Part shown: positions 1 to 7,580 of the stretch, one piece after another
Numbering within the stretch: position 1 is the stretch's first letter
Layout: each line of letters starts with the position of its first letter
NCBI RefSeq assembly: GCF_018613195.1
Contig: NZ_JAGGQQ010000005.1
Span: forward strand, 91,593-155,592
Length of the DNA: 64,000 nucleotides
Direction of reading: 5' to 3'
Source of the DNA: Bacillus sp. ISL-45
Lineage (GTDB): Bacteria; Bacillota; Bacilli; Bacillales; Cytobacillaceae
Program-made: the position numbers and the translations under genes
The notes under the pieces: model-generated
The model's input: the letters and a program-made list of their open reading frames with translations, nothing else
What the model was told of the DNA's origin: nothing
Databases searched by the model: none

Positions 1-84
1 TGTAATCAGACTCGGTAGGTAAGAAATAAGAAAAGCGTAAACATTAGTACTTGTTAACAGACTAACGTACGCCGTAAAGGGTTA

Positions 85-741
85 TTACCTTCTTCTTTTT
101 TTTCTAAGAGTAGCACTAAAATTCCCTGCTACATTGGTGAATAGATTTAAAGGTATTTCTAAAGGGTACAACCCACCAATAACTATAGATTGATTATTTT
201 TATTATCATTCCTTCTTGCCTTTTCAATAATCTCTTCCAATAATTCTACTTGTTCACTATTCTTAATCTCTTCGTCTAGTGCAGCAAGCTTTTCTTTGTT
301 AAGTTTTATTTCTTCGAGTAAACGAATGATTTCTTTATTCTGATTAATTAAGTTGAGTACTCTGCTCTCATTTCTTTTAATTTGATCCTGTAAAAATAAA
401 CTTGTACTTGCCTTTATTACTAGAATTTCCATTTCCTTTTTTTGTTTATCCAGTTTGCTTAACTCAGTCTCTTTTAAGTTAAGTTCGCTTTTTTTTGAAT
501 TTAAATCCTCAGCAATTTTTGTAACTCTTTCGAGGCTTTGTATTTCTAGTATTTCTAAGTCTTTTGGTGTTAACTTCGGTAAGGCAAATGTTATTAACCC
601 GCATAATGTTGCAACTCCACCAACGATAGTTGCATACGAATTGTAAGTATTACTACTAATCCAATTTAACTTTACAGCAACGAAGCCCCCTATAAAATAT
701 AGAACACCTAATGTAATGATTGCCAACAAAATCTTTCTCAA
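85..741 (-). CDS. Membrane-anchored coiled-coil protein of unknown function (mobile element)
   Basis: The 218-residue protein is not recognised. Two hydrophobic segments near residues 4-24 and 37-55 look like a membrane hairpin. A long charged region rich in Lys, Glu and Leu (about 60-175) follows and should form coiled coil. The tail is basic and ends in KKRRR. The start is a TTG at 739-741 with a GGGGGA ribosome-binding site just upstream. It is transcribed away from the sigma-like gene and lies inside the integrated element that ends at 3720. It could be a superinfection, entry-exclusion or lysis-related protein, but nothing in the sequence decides this. Confidence 0.6.
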   Translation of the reverse strand: MRKILLAIITLGVLYFIGGFVAVKLNWISSNTYNSYATIVGGVATLCGLITFALPKLTPKDLEILEIQSLERVTKIAEDLNSKKSELNLKETELSKLDKQKKEMEILVIKASTSLFLQDQIKRNESRVLNLINQNKEIIRLLEEIKLNKEKLAALDEEIKNSEQVELLEEIIEKARRNDNKNNQSIVIGGLYPLEIPLNLFTNVAGNFSATLRKKRRR

Positions 742-818
742 TTCTATTCCCCCTAAAAATTACCTATTCCAATTATATATGTTTTTAACAATAGAGAATA
801 AGAGATTTTTAATATATT

Positions 819-848
819 TATCCAATAAAGTTTACTATCCGCGCCTAT
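819..848 (+). promoter_or_regulatory. Putative element-specific promoter, site 1
   Basis: CCAA at 822-825 is followed after 15 bp by GCGCCTAT at 841-848, 21 bp before the sigma-like gene. The same pair at the same spacing occurs at 1716/1735 and 2668/2687. It does not resemble a sigma-A promoter. That it is read by the element's own sigma-like protein is inference. Confidence 0.5.
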
Positions 849-869
849 CTTTTTAAAGGGGGTAGACGC

Positions 870-1586
870 ATGACAAAAATATTTAGTCCAGTCAATATTA
901 ACGAGAAAGAAAATACCAAGTCGAAAACTGAAACAAAGCTAGAGGGGCTAAGGCGGCGATACAAAAATCGTCCCTCTATAGATTACATTCTACAAATCGA
1001 AAAGTTATGGGAGCGTTATGCCTTAGAGCTAGATACTGCGAAAAAAGAACAACGCTTAGAAACGCTCTTAAAGCAGCTAAGTCATTCGATTAAGTGGCGG
1101 GCGAAAGAAGCGGGCAAACAATGGAACAATAGCCGCCTAAGCGCAGCAGACTTCGAGAGTATCTTTTTTGAGGAAGCATGGAAGCTATGCGATAACTATA
1201 ATCACTTCGGCGAGTTCTACTTCTACGAGACGCTATTACTCGTAATTAAGCGAAGAGGAATCGACCTAACAAGGAATCGGACAAGGACGCAGCAAGGCGC
1301 TTTCGAGCTTAAAGTTCGGCGATTAAAAGAAGAAGCTGCCGATTATATTCCAGACACGCAGACGGACGTAGAGGGCAGTTCTGTTAATAGCTTACTAGTT
1401 GCTCAGATTCTAGCCGTACCGACTTTAACGGAGCAGGAGCGCAAACTATTGCGAACTAAGTACGATAATCCCGACTTATCTAAAGTGGAACTTTCCAGTG
1501 CGTTAGGGCTCAAACATCATCAGGAAGTAACGAGGTTATTTAAAAGGCTTAAGATTAAATTAGCTGCATTCGATAATAAAAATTAA
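870..1586 (+). CDS. Sigma-70-like RNA polymerase sigma factor (phage/element type)
   Basis: The 238-residue protein looks like a small phage-type sigma factor. Residues about 85-150 (SAADFESIFFEEAW onward, ending in RRGIDLTR) resemble sigma region 2. The C-terminal part, about 185-235 (LTEQERKLL, then SALGLKHHQEVTRLFKRL), resembles the helix-turn-helix of region 4. Start ATG 870 follows AAAGGGGG at 855-862. It is the first plus-strand gene of the element's right end and is preceded by its own copy of a CCAA-N15-GCGCCTAT motif. The expected role is to direct RNA polymerase to element promoters, possibly including its own. A transcription-regulating homologue without core binding cannot be excluded. 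Confidence 0.65.
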   Translation: MTKIFSPVNINEKENTKSKTETKLEGLRRRYKNRPSIDYILQIEKLWERYALELDTAKKEQRLETLLKQLSHSIKWRAKEAGKQWNNSRLSAADFESIFFEEAWKLCDNYNHFGEFYFYETLLLVIKRRGIDLTRNRTRTQQGAFELKVRRLKEEAADYIPDTQTDVEGSSVNSLLVAQILAVPTLTEQERKLLRTKYDNPDLSKVELSSALGLKHHQEVTRLFKRLKIKLAAFDNKN

Positions 1587-1712
1587 TCGACTATCATAAC
1601 CTTTCCTTTTACTTCTACGCCTTCTCTTAGAGCTTTTTTCCCGTTCCAATACGTTATTTAATTCGTTAGCTCAGATAGACTTCGCACAAATTTTTTAAAA
1701 AATAATCTTTTA

Positions 1713-1742
1713 ATACCAAAGCTTAAAAGTAACAGCGCCTAT
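1713..1742 (+). promoter_or_regulatory. Putative element-specific promoter, site 2
   Basis: ATACCAAA at 1713-1720 and GCGCCTAT at 1735-1742 lie 49 bp upstream of the next start codon. CCAA to GCGCCTAT spacing is 15 bp, as in the other two sites. The rest of the gap 1587-1791 is AT-rich with no gene visible. Confidence 0.55.
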
Positions 1743-1791
1743 GGTTGTGTAAGGTGAGAACGCCTTAACAAAATAAAAGGGGCTAAGAGAA

Positions 1792-2418
1792 ATGACAAAC
1801 AAACTACCAAGATACGAACTATTCGAGAAGTACAACGAAGAGAAGCAGCAGGGCTTACAAGTGCAGCAGGAATATGCGGAGATGGTTACCGTAGCAGAGT
1901 TAGAAGTTAAGGGGCTAGAATACCGCTACAACGAGGCAATTAAGAAAGCTGTAGCAGAAGGCGCAGACAATCGAAAGGAGCTAGCTAAGATTAGGAAAGA
2001 GCAATCGGCAGCTATTGCCAATTTAGAACACGCTCGAGAAATGCAAAAAGCAGCACGGGCGATTAATAGCGGCTCGATCAGGCTAGAAGACTTAGAGAAC
2101 GGGTTAAAGGAGTATCAAACGAAGTTTCAGAATGAACACATCAATCCAGAAGTCAAGAAGCTCGAAAAGCTTAAAATCGAGTATCTTGTGCAGTTTATCG
2201 AAATTCAGCGTCGTATTAAGTTTTTCGAAGACGAAGCAAGGAAAGCTTTTAATACAATCAATCCCCGTTATGGCGGTTACACTATCCCTTACAGTGTAGG
2301 ATTCCAGACACAGCAGGCAATCGATAAAGTTTGCGTAACGAGCTACGACATACAGACGCTACAACGTGGAGAAGTGCCGAACAGCGTAAAGGAGCGATTA
2401 ACTAATGAGCGGATATAA
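1792..2418 (+). CDS. Coiled-coil hypothetical protein (mobile element)
   Basis: A 208-residue protein that I do not recognise. It is very rich in Glu, Lys, Gln and Ala up to about residue 155, which suggests a largely helical, coiled-coil structure. A short Tyr/Gly/Pro-containing C-terminal part (NPRYGGYTIPYSVGF) follows. There is no signal peptide or membrane segment. Start ATG 1792 has AAAAGGGG at 1775-1782 upstream. Its end overlaps the next gene by 14 bp, which suggests translational coupling. The codon choice (many CTA and TTA leucines, GCG and CGA) matches the neighbouring element genes and differs from the host genes after 4000. Confidence 0.6.
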   Translation: MTNKLPRYELFEKYNEEKQQGLQVQQEYAEMVTVAELEVKGLEYRYNEAIKKAVAEGADNRKELAKIRKEQSAAIANLEHAREMQKAARAINSGSIRLEDLENGLKEYQTKFQNEHINPEVKKLEKLKIEYLVQFIEIQRRIKFFEDEARKAFNTINPRYGGYTIPYSVGFQTQQAIDKVCVTSYDIQTLQRGEVPNSVKERLTNERI

Positions 2419-2626
2419 GAAACTACGGCTACAAGTCGAAGGAATCAAGAAAAAGCTACGGAGCGGCGAAAGTATTACGGCTAGCGAACTAGAAGCGATT
2501 AAGCAACAGGCTGCGATGAACTCTAGCACAGATAACTTAACGCTATACGCAGTAGCGAAGAAGCACGTAGAAGTAGCTAAGCTAGAAGAGAACGAACAGG
2601 ACACCGAAGAGCAACACGAAGAGTAA
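2405..2626 (+). CDS. Small acidic hypothetical protein (mobile element)
   Basis: A 73-residue charged protein without recognisable domain. The N-terminal third is basic (GYKKLRLQVEGIKKKLR), and the C-terminus is strongly acidic (EENEQDTEEQHEE), a polarity seen in small DNA- or protein-binding phage proteins. It overlaps the preceding gene by 14 bp and is followed directly by an intrinsic terminator, so the two genes form one transcription unit. Function unknown. Confidence 0.5.
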   Translation: MSGYKKLRLQVEGIKKKLRSGESITASELEAIKQQAAMNSSTDNLTLYAVAKKHVEVAKLEENEQDTEEQHEE

Positions 2627-2632
2627 GACCTA

Positions 2633-2663
2633 GAGTAGCGCTTAACGGCGTTACTCTTTTTTT
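2633..2663 (+). terminator. Intrinsic terminator
   Basis: The arms GAGTAGCGC (2633-2641) and GCGTTACTC (2648-2656) pair with one G-T wobble around a six-base loop and run into a T tract. It ends the 1792-2626 unit. The next putative promoter starts two bases later. Confidence 0.8.
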
Positions 2664-2664
2664 G

Positions 2665-2694
2665 ATACCAAAAGTGCTCGTAGCCTGCGCCTAT
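2665..2694 (+). promoter_or_regulatory. Putative element-specific promoter, site 3
   Basis: ATACCAAA at 2665-2672 and GCGCCTAT at 2687-2694 have exactly the same spacing as site 2. The site lies directly behind a terminator and 44 bp before the HNH gene, the position expected of a promoter. Confidence 0.55.
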
Positions 2695-2738
2695 AGGAAC
2701 GTCGGGAGACAAAAAAAATCAACGGGGGATCGTTAGAC

Positions 2739-3245
2739 ATGAACGCAAGGAGATATTTACGATTACTGGAACTAGTAGACAATGCGCAATACAAGGTAGA
2801 CGTAGAAGCAGGGACGATAATCGGGGTTAGGAATAAGCCACTTAAGCCGATTCTTGTAACAAACGGATATCACTACGTAAATTTGCACCACAACGGGAAA
2901 CATGGATTTTACACTGTTCACGAGCTAGTAGCTTTTTTCGCAGGGCTAGAAATTATCAACAAGCAAGTGAATCACATAAACGGTAACAAGACCGACAATA
3001 GGCTCGTAAACATAGAAACCGTAACAGCAGCCGAAAACCTACGGCACGCAAGGGAAACGGGCTTATGGAAGCCGAGCAAAGGCGCAAGAAGCGAAGTTAT
3101 CGTAAGGGAAATTAGAGCCAAATATTCGAAAGGTGACGTAACACAGGCAGAACTAGCGAAAGAGTACGGAATCCAACAAACGACAGTAAATAGAATCGTA
3201 AATCATAAATCATGGACGAAAGTAAACGAAGGGGAAAAACGATAA
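2739..3245 (+). CDS. HNH endonuclease with C-terminal helix-turn-helix
   Basis: The 168-residue protein belongs to the HNH homing-endonuclease-like family common in Bacillus phages. Residues about 45-110 carry the nuclease core: YHYVNLHHNGKHGFYTVHELVA, then NHINGNKTDNRLVNIE, with the histidines and asparagines of the beta-beta-alpha metal fold. Residues about 118-162 (REIRAKYSKGDVTQAELAKEYG, then QTTVNRIVNHKSW) form a DNA-binding helix-turn-helix. Start ATG 2739 follows ACGGGGGAT at 2722-2730. Its stop TAA shares one base with the ATG of the next gene (TAATG). Such enzymes are usually free-standing homing nucleases or help in phage DNA packaging. Which applies here is not visible. Confidence 0.8.
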   Translation: MNARRYLRLLELVDNAQYKVDVEAGTIIGVRNKPLKPILVTNGYHYVNLHHNGKHGFYTVHELVAFFAGLEIINKQVNHINGNKTDNRLVNIETVTAAENLRHARETGLWKPSKGARSEVIVREIRAKYSKGDVTQAELAKEYGIQQTTVNRIVNHKSWTKVNEGEKR

Positions 3246-3451
3246 TGAATCCTAAAGAACTAACATTCGAAGAGCTACAGATACAGGCAGAAGCAATCAG
3301 GCATAGAATCTACAAGACCATCAATAAACGCACGACTAAAGAAGAATTTACGATTCTCGAAGATTACGCAGAAAGAACGAACACAGACCGTAATTGGCGT
3401 GGAGTAGCGGTTGCCAGGCGTGAAAATGCCTACAGATATCGACCTAGATAA
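3245..3451 (+). CDS. Small hypothetical protein (mobile element)
   Basis: A 68-residue charged protein of unknown function, beginning MNPKELTFEELQIQAEAI. It is mainly helical, without membrane segment or recognisable motif. I chose ATG 3245 rather than the earlier in-frame 3212 because AAGGGG at 3230-3235 is well placed for it and the start overlaps the HNH stop as TAATG. It is the last gene of the element before the attachment site. Confidence 0.5.
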   Translation: MNPKELTFEELQIQAEAIRHRIYKTINKRTTKEEFTILEDYAERTNTDRNWRGVAVARRENAYRYRPR

Positions 3452-3596
3452 CAATGAGAAGACGTAGGCCAAAAGCTTACGTTTCTTTATTATCTTGTAG
3501 CAAAATTTAGGACTAAATGCGGCTATATGCTTGATAAAATAACACTTTCTTCATCTGAATAAGCGTGCTATAATGAAATTGGTCGAAAGTTCGGCA

Positions 3597-3646
3597 AATG
3601 ACCGTTACATATTGACGATTTAAATGCCGTTCAATGACCGTTGCAT
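3597..3646 (+). repeat. Pair of direct repeats near the element end
   Basis: AATGACCGTTACAT (3597-3610) and AATGACCGTTGCAT (3633-3646) match at 13 of 14 positions with starts 36 bp apart. They lie just inside the presumed attachment site, where recombinase arm or excisionase sites are often found. That function is inference. Otherwise the gap 3452-3670 shows only a possible -10 TATAAT at 3569-3574 without a clear -35. Confidence 0.45.
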
Positions 3647-3670
3647 CAGCGTTTATAGGAAGCGTTAGTT

Positions 3671-3720
3671 TACGCCTTCTAAGCGTACGGTCGGGAGTTC
3701 GAATCTCTCCTGGGACGCCA
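3671..3720 (+). other. Right attachment site: 3' half of tRNA-Arg(UCU)
   Basis: This stretch folds as the 3' half of a tRNA. Anticodon stem TACGC/GCGTA (3671-3675, 3683-3687) encloses the loop CTTCTAA with anticodon TCT at 3678-3680. A five-base variable loop, T arm GGGAG-TTCGAAT-CTCTC (3693-3709), acceptor strand CTGGGAC, discriminator G and CCA (3718-3720) follow. Upstream there is no D arm and no GTCCCAG acceptor strand, so it is not a full gene. Such a fragment is what a tRNA-targeting integrase leaves at the distal element end. The intact tRNA-Arg should lie to the left of the window. Confidence 0.8.
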
Positions 3721-3737
3721 TTTAAACTACATACCTT

Positions 3738-3768
3738 AACTCACCTTATTGAAGGTGAGTTTTTTTTT
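3738..3768 (+). terminator. Terminator behind the tRNA fragment
   Basis: Perfect arms AACTCACCTT (3738-3747) and AAGGTGAGTT (3752-3761) with a four-base loop run into eight or more T. It lies 17 bp after the CCA, so it was probably the terminator of the tRNA-Arg gene before the element inserted. Confidence 0.9.
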
Positions 3769-3862
3769 ATGTCCTATAGTTCTTACTAGCTCTCCAAAAC
3801 TGAAGTCCATAAGGGGTCAGTAAAAAAAAAATTAATTTTATTTAAATGTGAATATATCAACA

Positions 3863-3878
3863 ATGTAAGCGTATACAA
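3863..3878 (+). promoter_or_regulatory. cre site (CcpA binding)
   Basis: ATGTAAGCGTATACAA matches the cre consensus WTGNAARCGNWWWCAW at every position. Its centre is about 90 bp upstream of the start site expected from the promoter at 3924-3952. In B. subtilis CcpA activates ilv-leu from a site at a similar distance, so activation is the likely role. Confidence 0.8.
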
Positions 3879-3895
3879 ATAAACTAATTAATCTA

Positions 3896-3910
3896 AATTA
3901 TCAAATAATT
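3896..3910 (+). promoter_or_regulatory. CodY-like box
   Basis: AATTATCAAATAATT matches the CodY consensus AATTTTCWGAAAATT at 12 of 15 positions. It lies at the centre of a perfect 10-bp inverted repeat (TCTAAATTAT at 3892-3901, ATAATTTAGA at 3905-3914), just upstream of the -35 box. CodY represses ilv-leu in B. subtilis when branched-chain amino acids are plentiful. The assignment is inferred. Confidence 0.6.
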
Positions 3911-3923
3911 TAGAATAAGGGTG

Positions 3924-3952
3924 TTGACGAGTGTGGAAATTGGGCGTAAGAT
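3924..3952 (+). promoter_or_regulatory. Sigma-A promoter of ilvE
   Basis: TTGACG (3924-3929), a 17-bp spacer and TAAGAT (3947-3952) give a reasonable vegetative promoter. It is followed by about 130 bp of AT-rich leader with no obvious riboswitch. Confidence 0.6.
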
Positions 3953-4093
3953 AATCCTCAAATAAAAAAACAAGTTGATTGCAACCAAAGCGAGTCATAG
4001 TTTTAAATTAATTTTAGAATAATGTAAAACTGTATTTTTTTAACCTGTAAATTTAATAATTTAAAGCGTCTATTTGTTAAAGGAGTGTTTATT

Positions 4094-4996
4094 GTGCCCG
4101 ATCAGTGGATCTACTTAAACGGTGAATTTGTCACCAAGGAAAATGCTAAGATTTCGGTATATGATCATGGATTTCTATACGGAGATGGTATTTTTGAAGG
4201 GATACGGGTATACAGCGGCAATATTTTCAGGATGGAAGAACATATGGACCGGCTTTATCGGTCAGCGAAGTCCATTATGCTGAACATGCCACACTCTAAG
4301 GAGGAGTTCACCGGCCTGGTGGTTGAAACGGTCGAACGGAATCAATTGAGAGATGCTTATATCCGCATTGTCGTTTCCAGAGGTGTCGGGGACCTTGGGT
4401 TGGACCCCTATAAGTGCCCGAAAGCGAATGTCGTCATCATTGTTGAGCCCCTGGCTATTTTTCCAAAGGAATTGTATGAACGGGGACTGGAGATTGTCAC
4501 AGTCGCGACAAGGAGAAATCGTCCTGATGTGTTAAGTCCTAAAGTGAAATCACTGAATTATTTGAATAATGTCCTTGTAAAAATTGAAGCGCATCTGGCA
4601 AATGTAAGTGAAGCACTTATGCTGAATGACCAGGGCTATGTTGCCGAAGGATCCGCGGATAATATTTTTATCGTGAGAGGCAGCACTTTCCTAACACCGC
4701 CAGGGTATGTAGGAGCACTAGAAGGAATCACCAGGAATGCCGTCATTGAAATCGCCAAAAAACTGGGGTATGAGGTCAAGGAGGAACCATTTACCCGCCA
4801 TGATGTATACACAGCTGACGAAGTATTCCTTACAGGGACTGCAGCAGAAGTAATCGCAGTCGTAAAAGTAGATGGAAGAGTCATTGGCGATGGAGTGCCA
4901 GGAGAGCATACACAAAACATCCTGGATGAGTTCCGGGCAAGAGTAGTTGCGGATGGGATCCAGGTCTATCCAGAAAAAGCCCATCAAGTCAGTTGA
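4094..4996 (+). CDS. ilvE: Branched-chain amino acid aminotransferase
   Basis: This class IV PLP aminotransferase makes leucine, isoleucine and valine from their 2-oxo acids and glutamate in the cytoplasm. The family signature is clear: DQWIYLNGEFV at the N-terminus, YDHGFLYGDGIFEGIRVY, the lysine in SPKVKSLNYLNN that should bind PLP, and a substrate/cofactor loop near EGSADNIF and EVFLTGTAAEV. I prefer GTG 4094 (300 residues) to GTG 4085 because AAAGGAG at 4079-4085 then has normal spacing. It lies upstream of the leucine T-box, behind a cre site and a CodY-like box, so it can be transcribed even when the T-box stops ilvB. B. subtilis has no aminotransferase gene at this place. Confidence 0.95.
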   Translation: MPDQWIYLNGEFVTKENAKISVYDHGFLYGDGIFEGIRVYSGNIFRMEEHMDRLYRSAKSIMLNMPHSKEEFTGLVVETVERNQLRDAYIRIVVSRGVGDLGLDPYKCPKANVVIIVEPLAIFPKELYERGLEIVTVATRRNRPDVLSPKVKSLNYLNNVLVKIEAHLANVSEALMLNDQGYVAEGSADNIFIVRGSTFLTPPGYVGALEGITRNAVIEIAKKLGYEVKEEPFTRHDVYTADEVFLTGTAAEVIAVVKVDGRVIGDGVPGEHTQNILDEFRARVVADGIQVYPEKAHQVS

Positions 4997-5022
4997 TATG
5001 AAAAGTATAATTAAATATAGAT

Positions 5023-5317
5023 AAAGCGAAGACAGGGACAAGTAATTTATTGCGATGAGCATGCACAGAGAGCCGGAGTTGCTGGGAACCGGCGATGCCG
5101 CGATAAGTGAACTCACCCTGGAGCGCCAGTTTGAAAGGAAACCTAGTAAAACTGGTCGAGTGTCCTGCACTTGTTATCAAAACCGGCAGCTGAAGCTGTC
5201 ACGAGTGCACGCATCATGCGTGAATAAGGGTGGTACCGTGGAACAAGGAGATAAAGCCTATTCCATCCCTTTGCCTGGGCAACCTTAGGCATATGGAGAT
5301 GGAGTGGGCTTTTTTAT
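5023..5317 (+). promoter_or_regulatory. T-box leader, leucine specific (ilv-leu)
   Basis: Between ilvE and ilvB lies a T-box riboswitch that senses uncharged tRNA-Leu. The base of stem I pairs ACAGGGA (5' side) with CACCCTG (3' side). In the internal loop next to it the specifier CTC (5112-5114) is followed by A, opposite an AAGTA loop-E motif. The AG-box-like GAGAGCC is near 5068. The T-box AAGGGTGGTACCGTGG at 5226-5241 pairs with the tRNA acceptor end. Uncharged tRNA should stabilise the antiterminator and let transcription enter ilvB. The CUC specifier agrees with the B. subtilis ilv-leu leader. Confidence 0.95.
5256..5316 (+). terminator. T-box attenuator terminator
   Basis: GCCTATTCCATC (5256-5267) pairs with GATGGAGTGGGC (5298-5309), with two G-T pairs, followed by a run of T. 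It is mutually exclusive with the T-box antiterminator. Confidence 0.9.
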
Positions 5318-5357
5318 TTTGAAAAAAACACTGAATACACAATGGGAGGTTCGATAA

Positions 5358-7067
5358 ATGGAAGCTGCCTTGAAGGAAACAAAGGCTAAAACGAGTAAAG
5401 TAAGCGGTGCTGATTTGCTGCTTAAGGCCCTGGAAAAGGAAAACGTCGAAGTCATTTTCGGCTACCCGGGAGGGGCTGTCCTTCCGATTTACGACAAACT
5501 CTATGATTCTAACATTCTTCATGTTCTGCCAAGGCATGAACAGGGAGGGATCCACGCGGCAGAAGGATACGCGAGAATCAGCGGGAAACCTGGAGTAGTG
5601 ATCGCGACTTCTGGCCCCGGAGCGACCAATATTATCACCGGCATTGCTGATGCGATGATGGACTCATTGCCGCTGGTCGTCTTCACGGGCCAGGTTGCCA
5701 CAGGGGTGATCGGTACAGACGCCTTCCAGGAAGCCGACATCCTTGGTATCACGACTCCTATTACCAAATACAATTATCAGATTCGGGATATCAAAGACAT
5801 CCCCAGAATCATCAAGGAAGCATTTTATATAGCGACAAGCGGAAGGCCCGGACCAGTCGTCATAGATTTCCCTAAGGACATGGCAGCAGGTGTATCGACG
5901 GTACCAGCTGAGGAGGAAATCCATCTTCCAGGCTATCAGCCGACAGTGGAGCCGAATTTCCTTCAAGTAAGAAAACTGTCAGAAGCTGTCAGCAAGGCGA
6001 AACGTCCGGTGATTCTTGCCGGTGCTGGTGTCCTTCATGCGAAGGCTTCTAATCTTTTAAAAGAATACGCAGAACAGCAGAAGCTTCATGTTGTCCACAC
6101 ATTATTGGGCTTGGGGGGCTTTCCGGCGGGACATGAACTATTCCTTGGAATGGCCGGGATGCATGGCTGCTATACAGCAAATATGGCGCTGTATAATTGT
6201 GACCTGCTCATCAATATTGGAGCAAGATTCGATGACCGGCTGACCGGAAATTTGAAGCATTTCGCTCCGAAAGCAACTGTTGCCCATATCGATATCGACC
6301 CGGCTGAAATCGGCAAAAATGTGCCGACGCATATCCCGGTTGTCGGTGATGCAGGAGAGGCGTTAAGACAGTTGTTAAAGCTGGAAGGCAGTCCGCCTCT
6401 CCAGGAAGAATGGACAGAAACGCTTGCAGTCTGGAAGGAGGATCATCCTTATCATTACGAAAACAGTGAAGTGCTAAAACCGCAAAAGGTTATGGAACTC
6501 CTATATGAAAAAACGGCAGGTGAAGCGATTGTCGTCACCGATGTCGGCCAGCATCAAATGTGGGCAGCACAATATTATCAGCTCCAGCAAGCAGATCGAT
6601 GGGTGACCTCCGGAGGACTCGGGACAATGGGATTTGGCCTTCCTGCAAGCATTGGAGCACAGCTGGCAGACCCATCTGCCTGTGTTGTGGCCGTTCTCGG
6701 AGATGGCGGCTTCCAGATGTCAACGCAGGAGTTGGCGGTCATCGCTGAATTTCAGCTGCCGATCAAAATAGCGATTTTCAATAACAAGGCGCTTGGGATG
6801 GTCAGACAATGGCAGGAAATTTTCTATAAAGAAAGGTATTCCCACAGTAAAAATCCGGTACAGCCTTCTTTTGTAAAACTGGCAGAGGCCTATGGCATCA
6901 AAGGGTTTGAAATCCACTCAGAGGAAGAAGCACATTTAATTCTGGATCAGGTCCTGCACGACAAAGAGCCGGTATTGCTCGATTTCAGGGTCGATGGAGC
7001 CGAAAATGTCTACCCGATGATTGCGCCCGGGAAAGGAATCCACGAAATGGTGGGAGTGAAGAAATGA
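5358..7067 (+). CDS. ilvB: Acetolactate synthase, large (catalytic) subunit
   Basis: The 569-residue ThDP- and FAD-dependent enzyme condenses two pyruvates, or pyruvate and 2-oxobutyrate, in the first common step of valine, leucine and isoleucine synthesis. The N-terminal PYR domain has the catalytic glutamate in [15 protein letters not shown] and the [13 protein letters not shown] entry. The middle FAD domain runs about 195-335. The C-terminal domain has the ThDP motif [15 protein letters not shown] with NN 28 residues later. Start ATG 5358 follows GGGAGG at 5344-5349. It overlaps ilvN by 4 bp (ATGA), so the subunits are coupled. Expression depends on read-through of the leucine T-box. Confidence 0.98.
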   Translation: MEAALKETKAKTSKVSGADLLLKALEKENVEVIFGYPGGAVLPIYDKLYDSNILHVLPRHEQGGIHAAEGYARISGKPGVVIATSGPGATNIITGIADAMMDSLPLVVFTGQVATGVIGTDAFQEADILGITTPITKYNYQIRDIKDIPRIIKEAFYIATSGRPGPVVIDFPKDMAAGVSTVPAEEEIHLPGYQPTVEPNFLQVRKLSEAVSKAKRPVILAGAGVLHAKASNLLKEYAEQQKLHVVHTLLGLGGFPAGHELFLGMAGMHGCYTANMALYNCDLLINIGARFDDRLTGNLKHFAPKATVAHIDIDPAEIGKNVPTHIPVVGDAGEALRQLLKLEGSPPLQEEWTETLAVWKEDHPYHYENSEVLKPQKVMELLYEKTAGEAIVVTDVGQHQMWAAQYYQLQQADRWVTSGGLGTMGFGLPASIGAQLADPSACVVAVLGDGGFQMSTQELAVIAEFQLPIKIAIFNNKALGMVRQWQEIFYKERYSHSKNPVQPSFVKLAEAYGIKGFEIHSEEEAHLILDQVLHDKEPVLLDFRVDGAENVYPMIAPGKGIHEMVGVKK

Positions 7068-7579
7068 AAAGGATCATAACGATGACGGTTTTGAACCGGC
7101 CAGGAGTACTGAACAGGATCACGAATTTATTCTCGAAGAGGAACTACAATATTGAAAGCATTTCAGTAGGCCTTACCGAGCAAGAGGGAGTTTCGCGGAT
7201 TACCTGTGTTGTCCATGTGGAGAATGACGGGATGGTCGAACAAATCACGAAACAGCTCAATAAACAGATTGATGTCCTTAAGGTGGCAGATATAAGTGAC
7301 CAGGCGATTGTCGCCCGAGAGCTCATTCTCATGAAGGTGCCCGTCCTTCCGCACAACCGGGCAGAAATCTACTCGATCATTGAACCATTCCGGGCCTCGG
7401 TGATTGACGTCAGCAAGGATAGCATCATCATCCAGCTGACAGGTGAAACGGAAAAAATCGAGGCGTTTATCGATTTGATTAAACCATATGGAATCAGAGA
7501 ATTGGCCCGTACCGGAACAACAGCATTCCCAAGGGGGAACCAGCGGACCGGGCAGCAAAAAACATTTTCATTTGTTTGA
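7064..7579 (+). CDS. ilvN: Acetolactate synthase, small (regulatory) subunit
   Basis: The 171-residue regulatory subunit binds valine and activates IlvB. An N-terminal ACT domain ([21 protein letters not shown]) is followed by the C-terminal ALS small-subunit domain, with [16 protein letters not shown] near residue 95. The length is normal for Bacillus (about 174). In B. subtilis the gene is called ilvH. The start overlaps the ilvB stop. The last 14 residues are polar and presumably disordered. Confidence 0.97.
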   Translation: MKRIITMTVLNRPGVLNRITNLFSKRNYNIESISVGLTEQEGVSRITCVVHVENDGMVEQITKQLNKQIDVLKVADISDQAIVARELILMKVPVLPHNRAEIYSIIEPFRASVIDVSKDSIIIQLTGETEKIEAFIDLIKPYGIRELARTGTTAFPRGNQRTGQQKTFSFV

Positions 7580-7580
7580 T

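Noticed and set aside
3600-3720. Complete tRNA gene
   Set aside because: The 3' half is perfect, but there is no D arm and no complementary 5' acceptor strand upstream.
5055-5288. 77-residue open frame
   Set aside because: It lies entirely in the leucine T-box leader, whose RNA structure explains the sequence.
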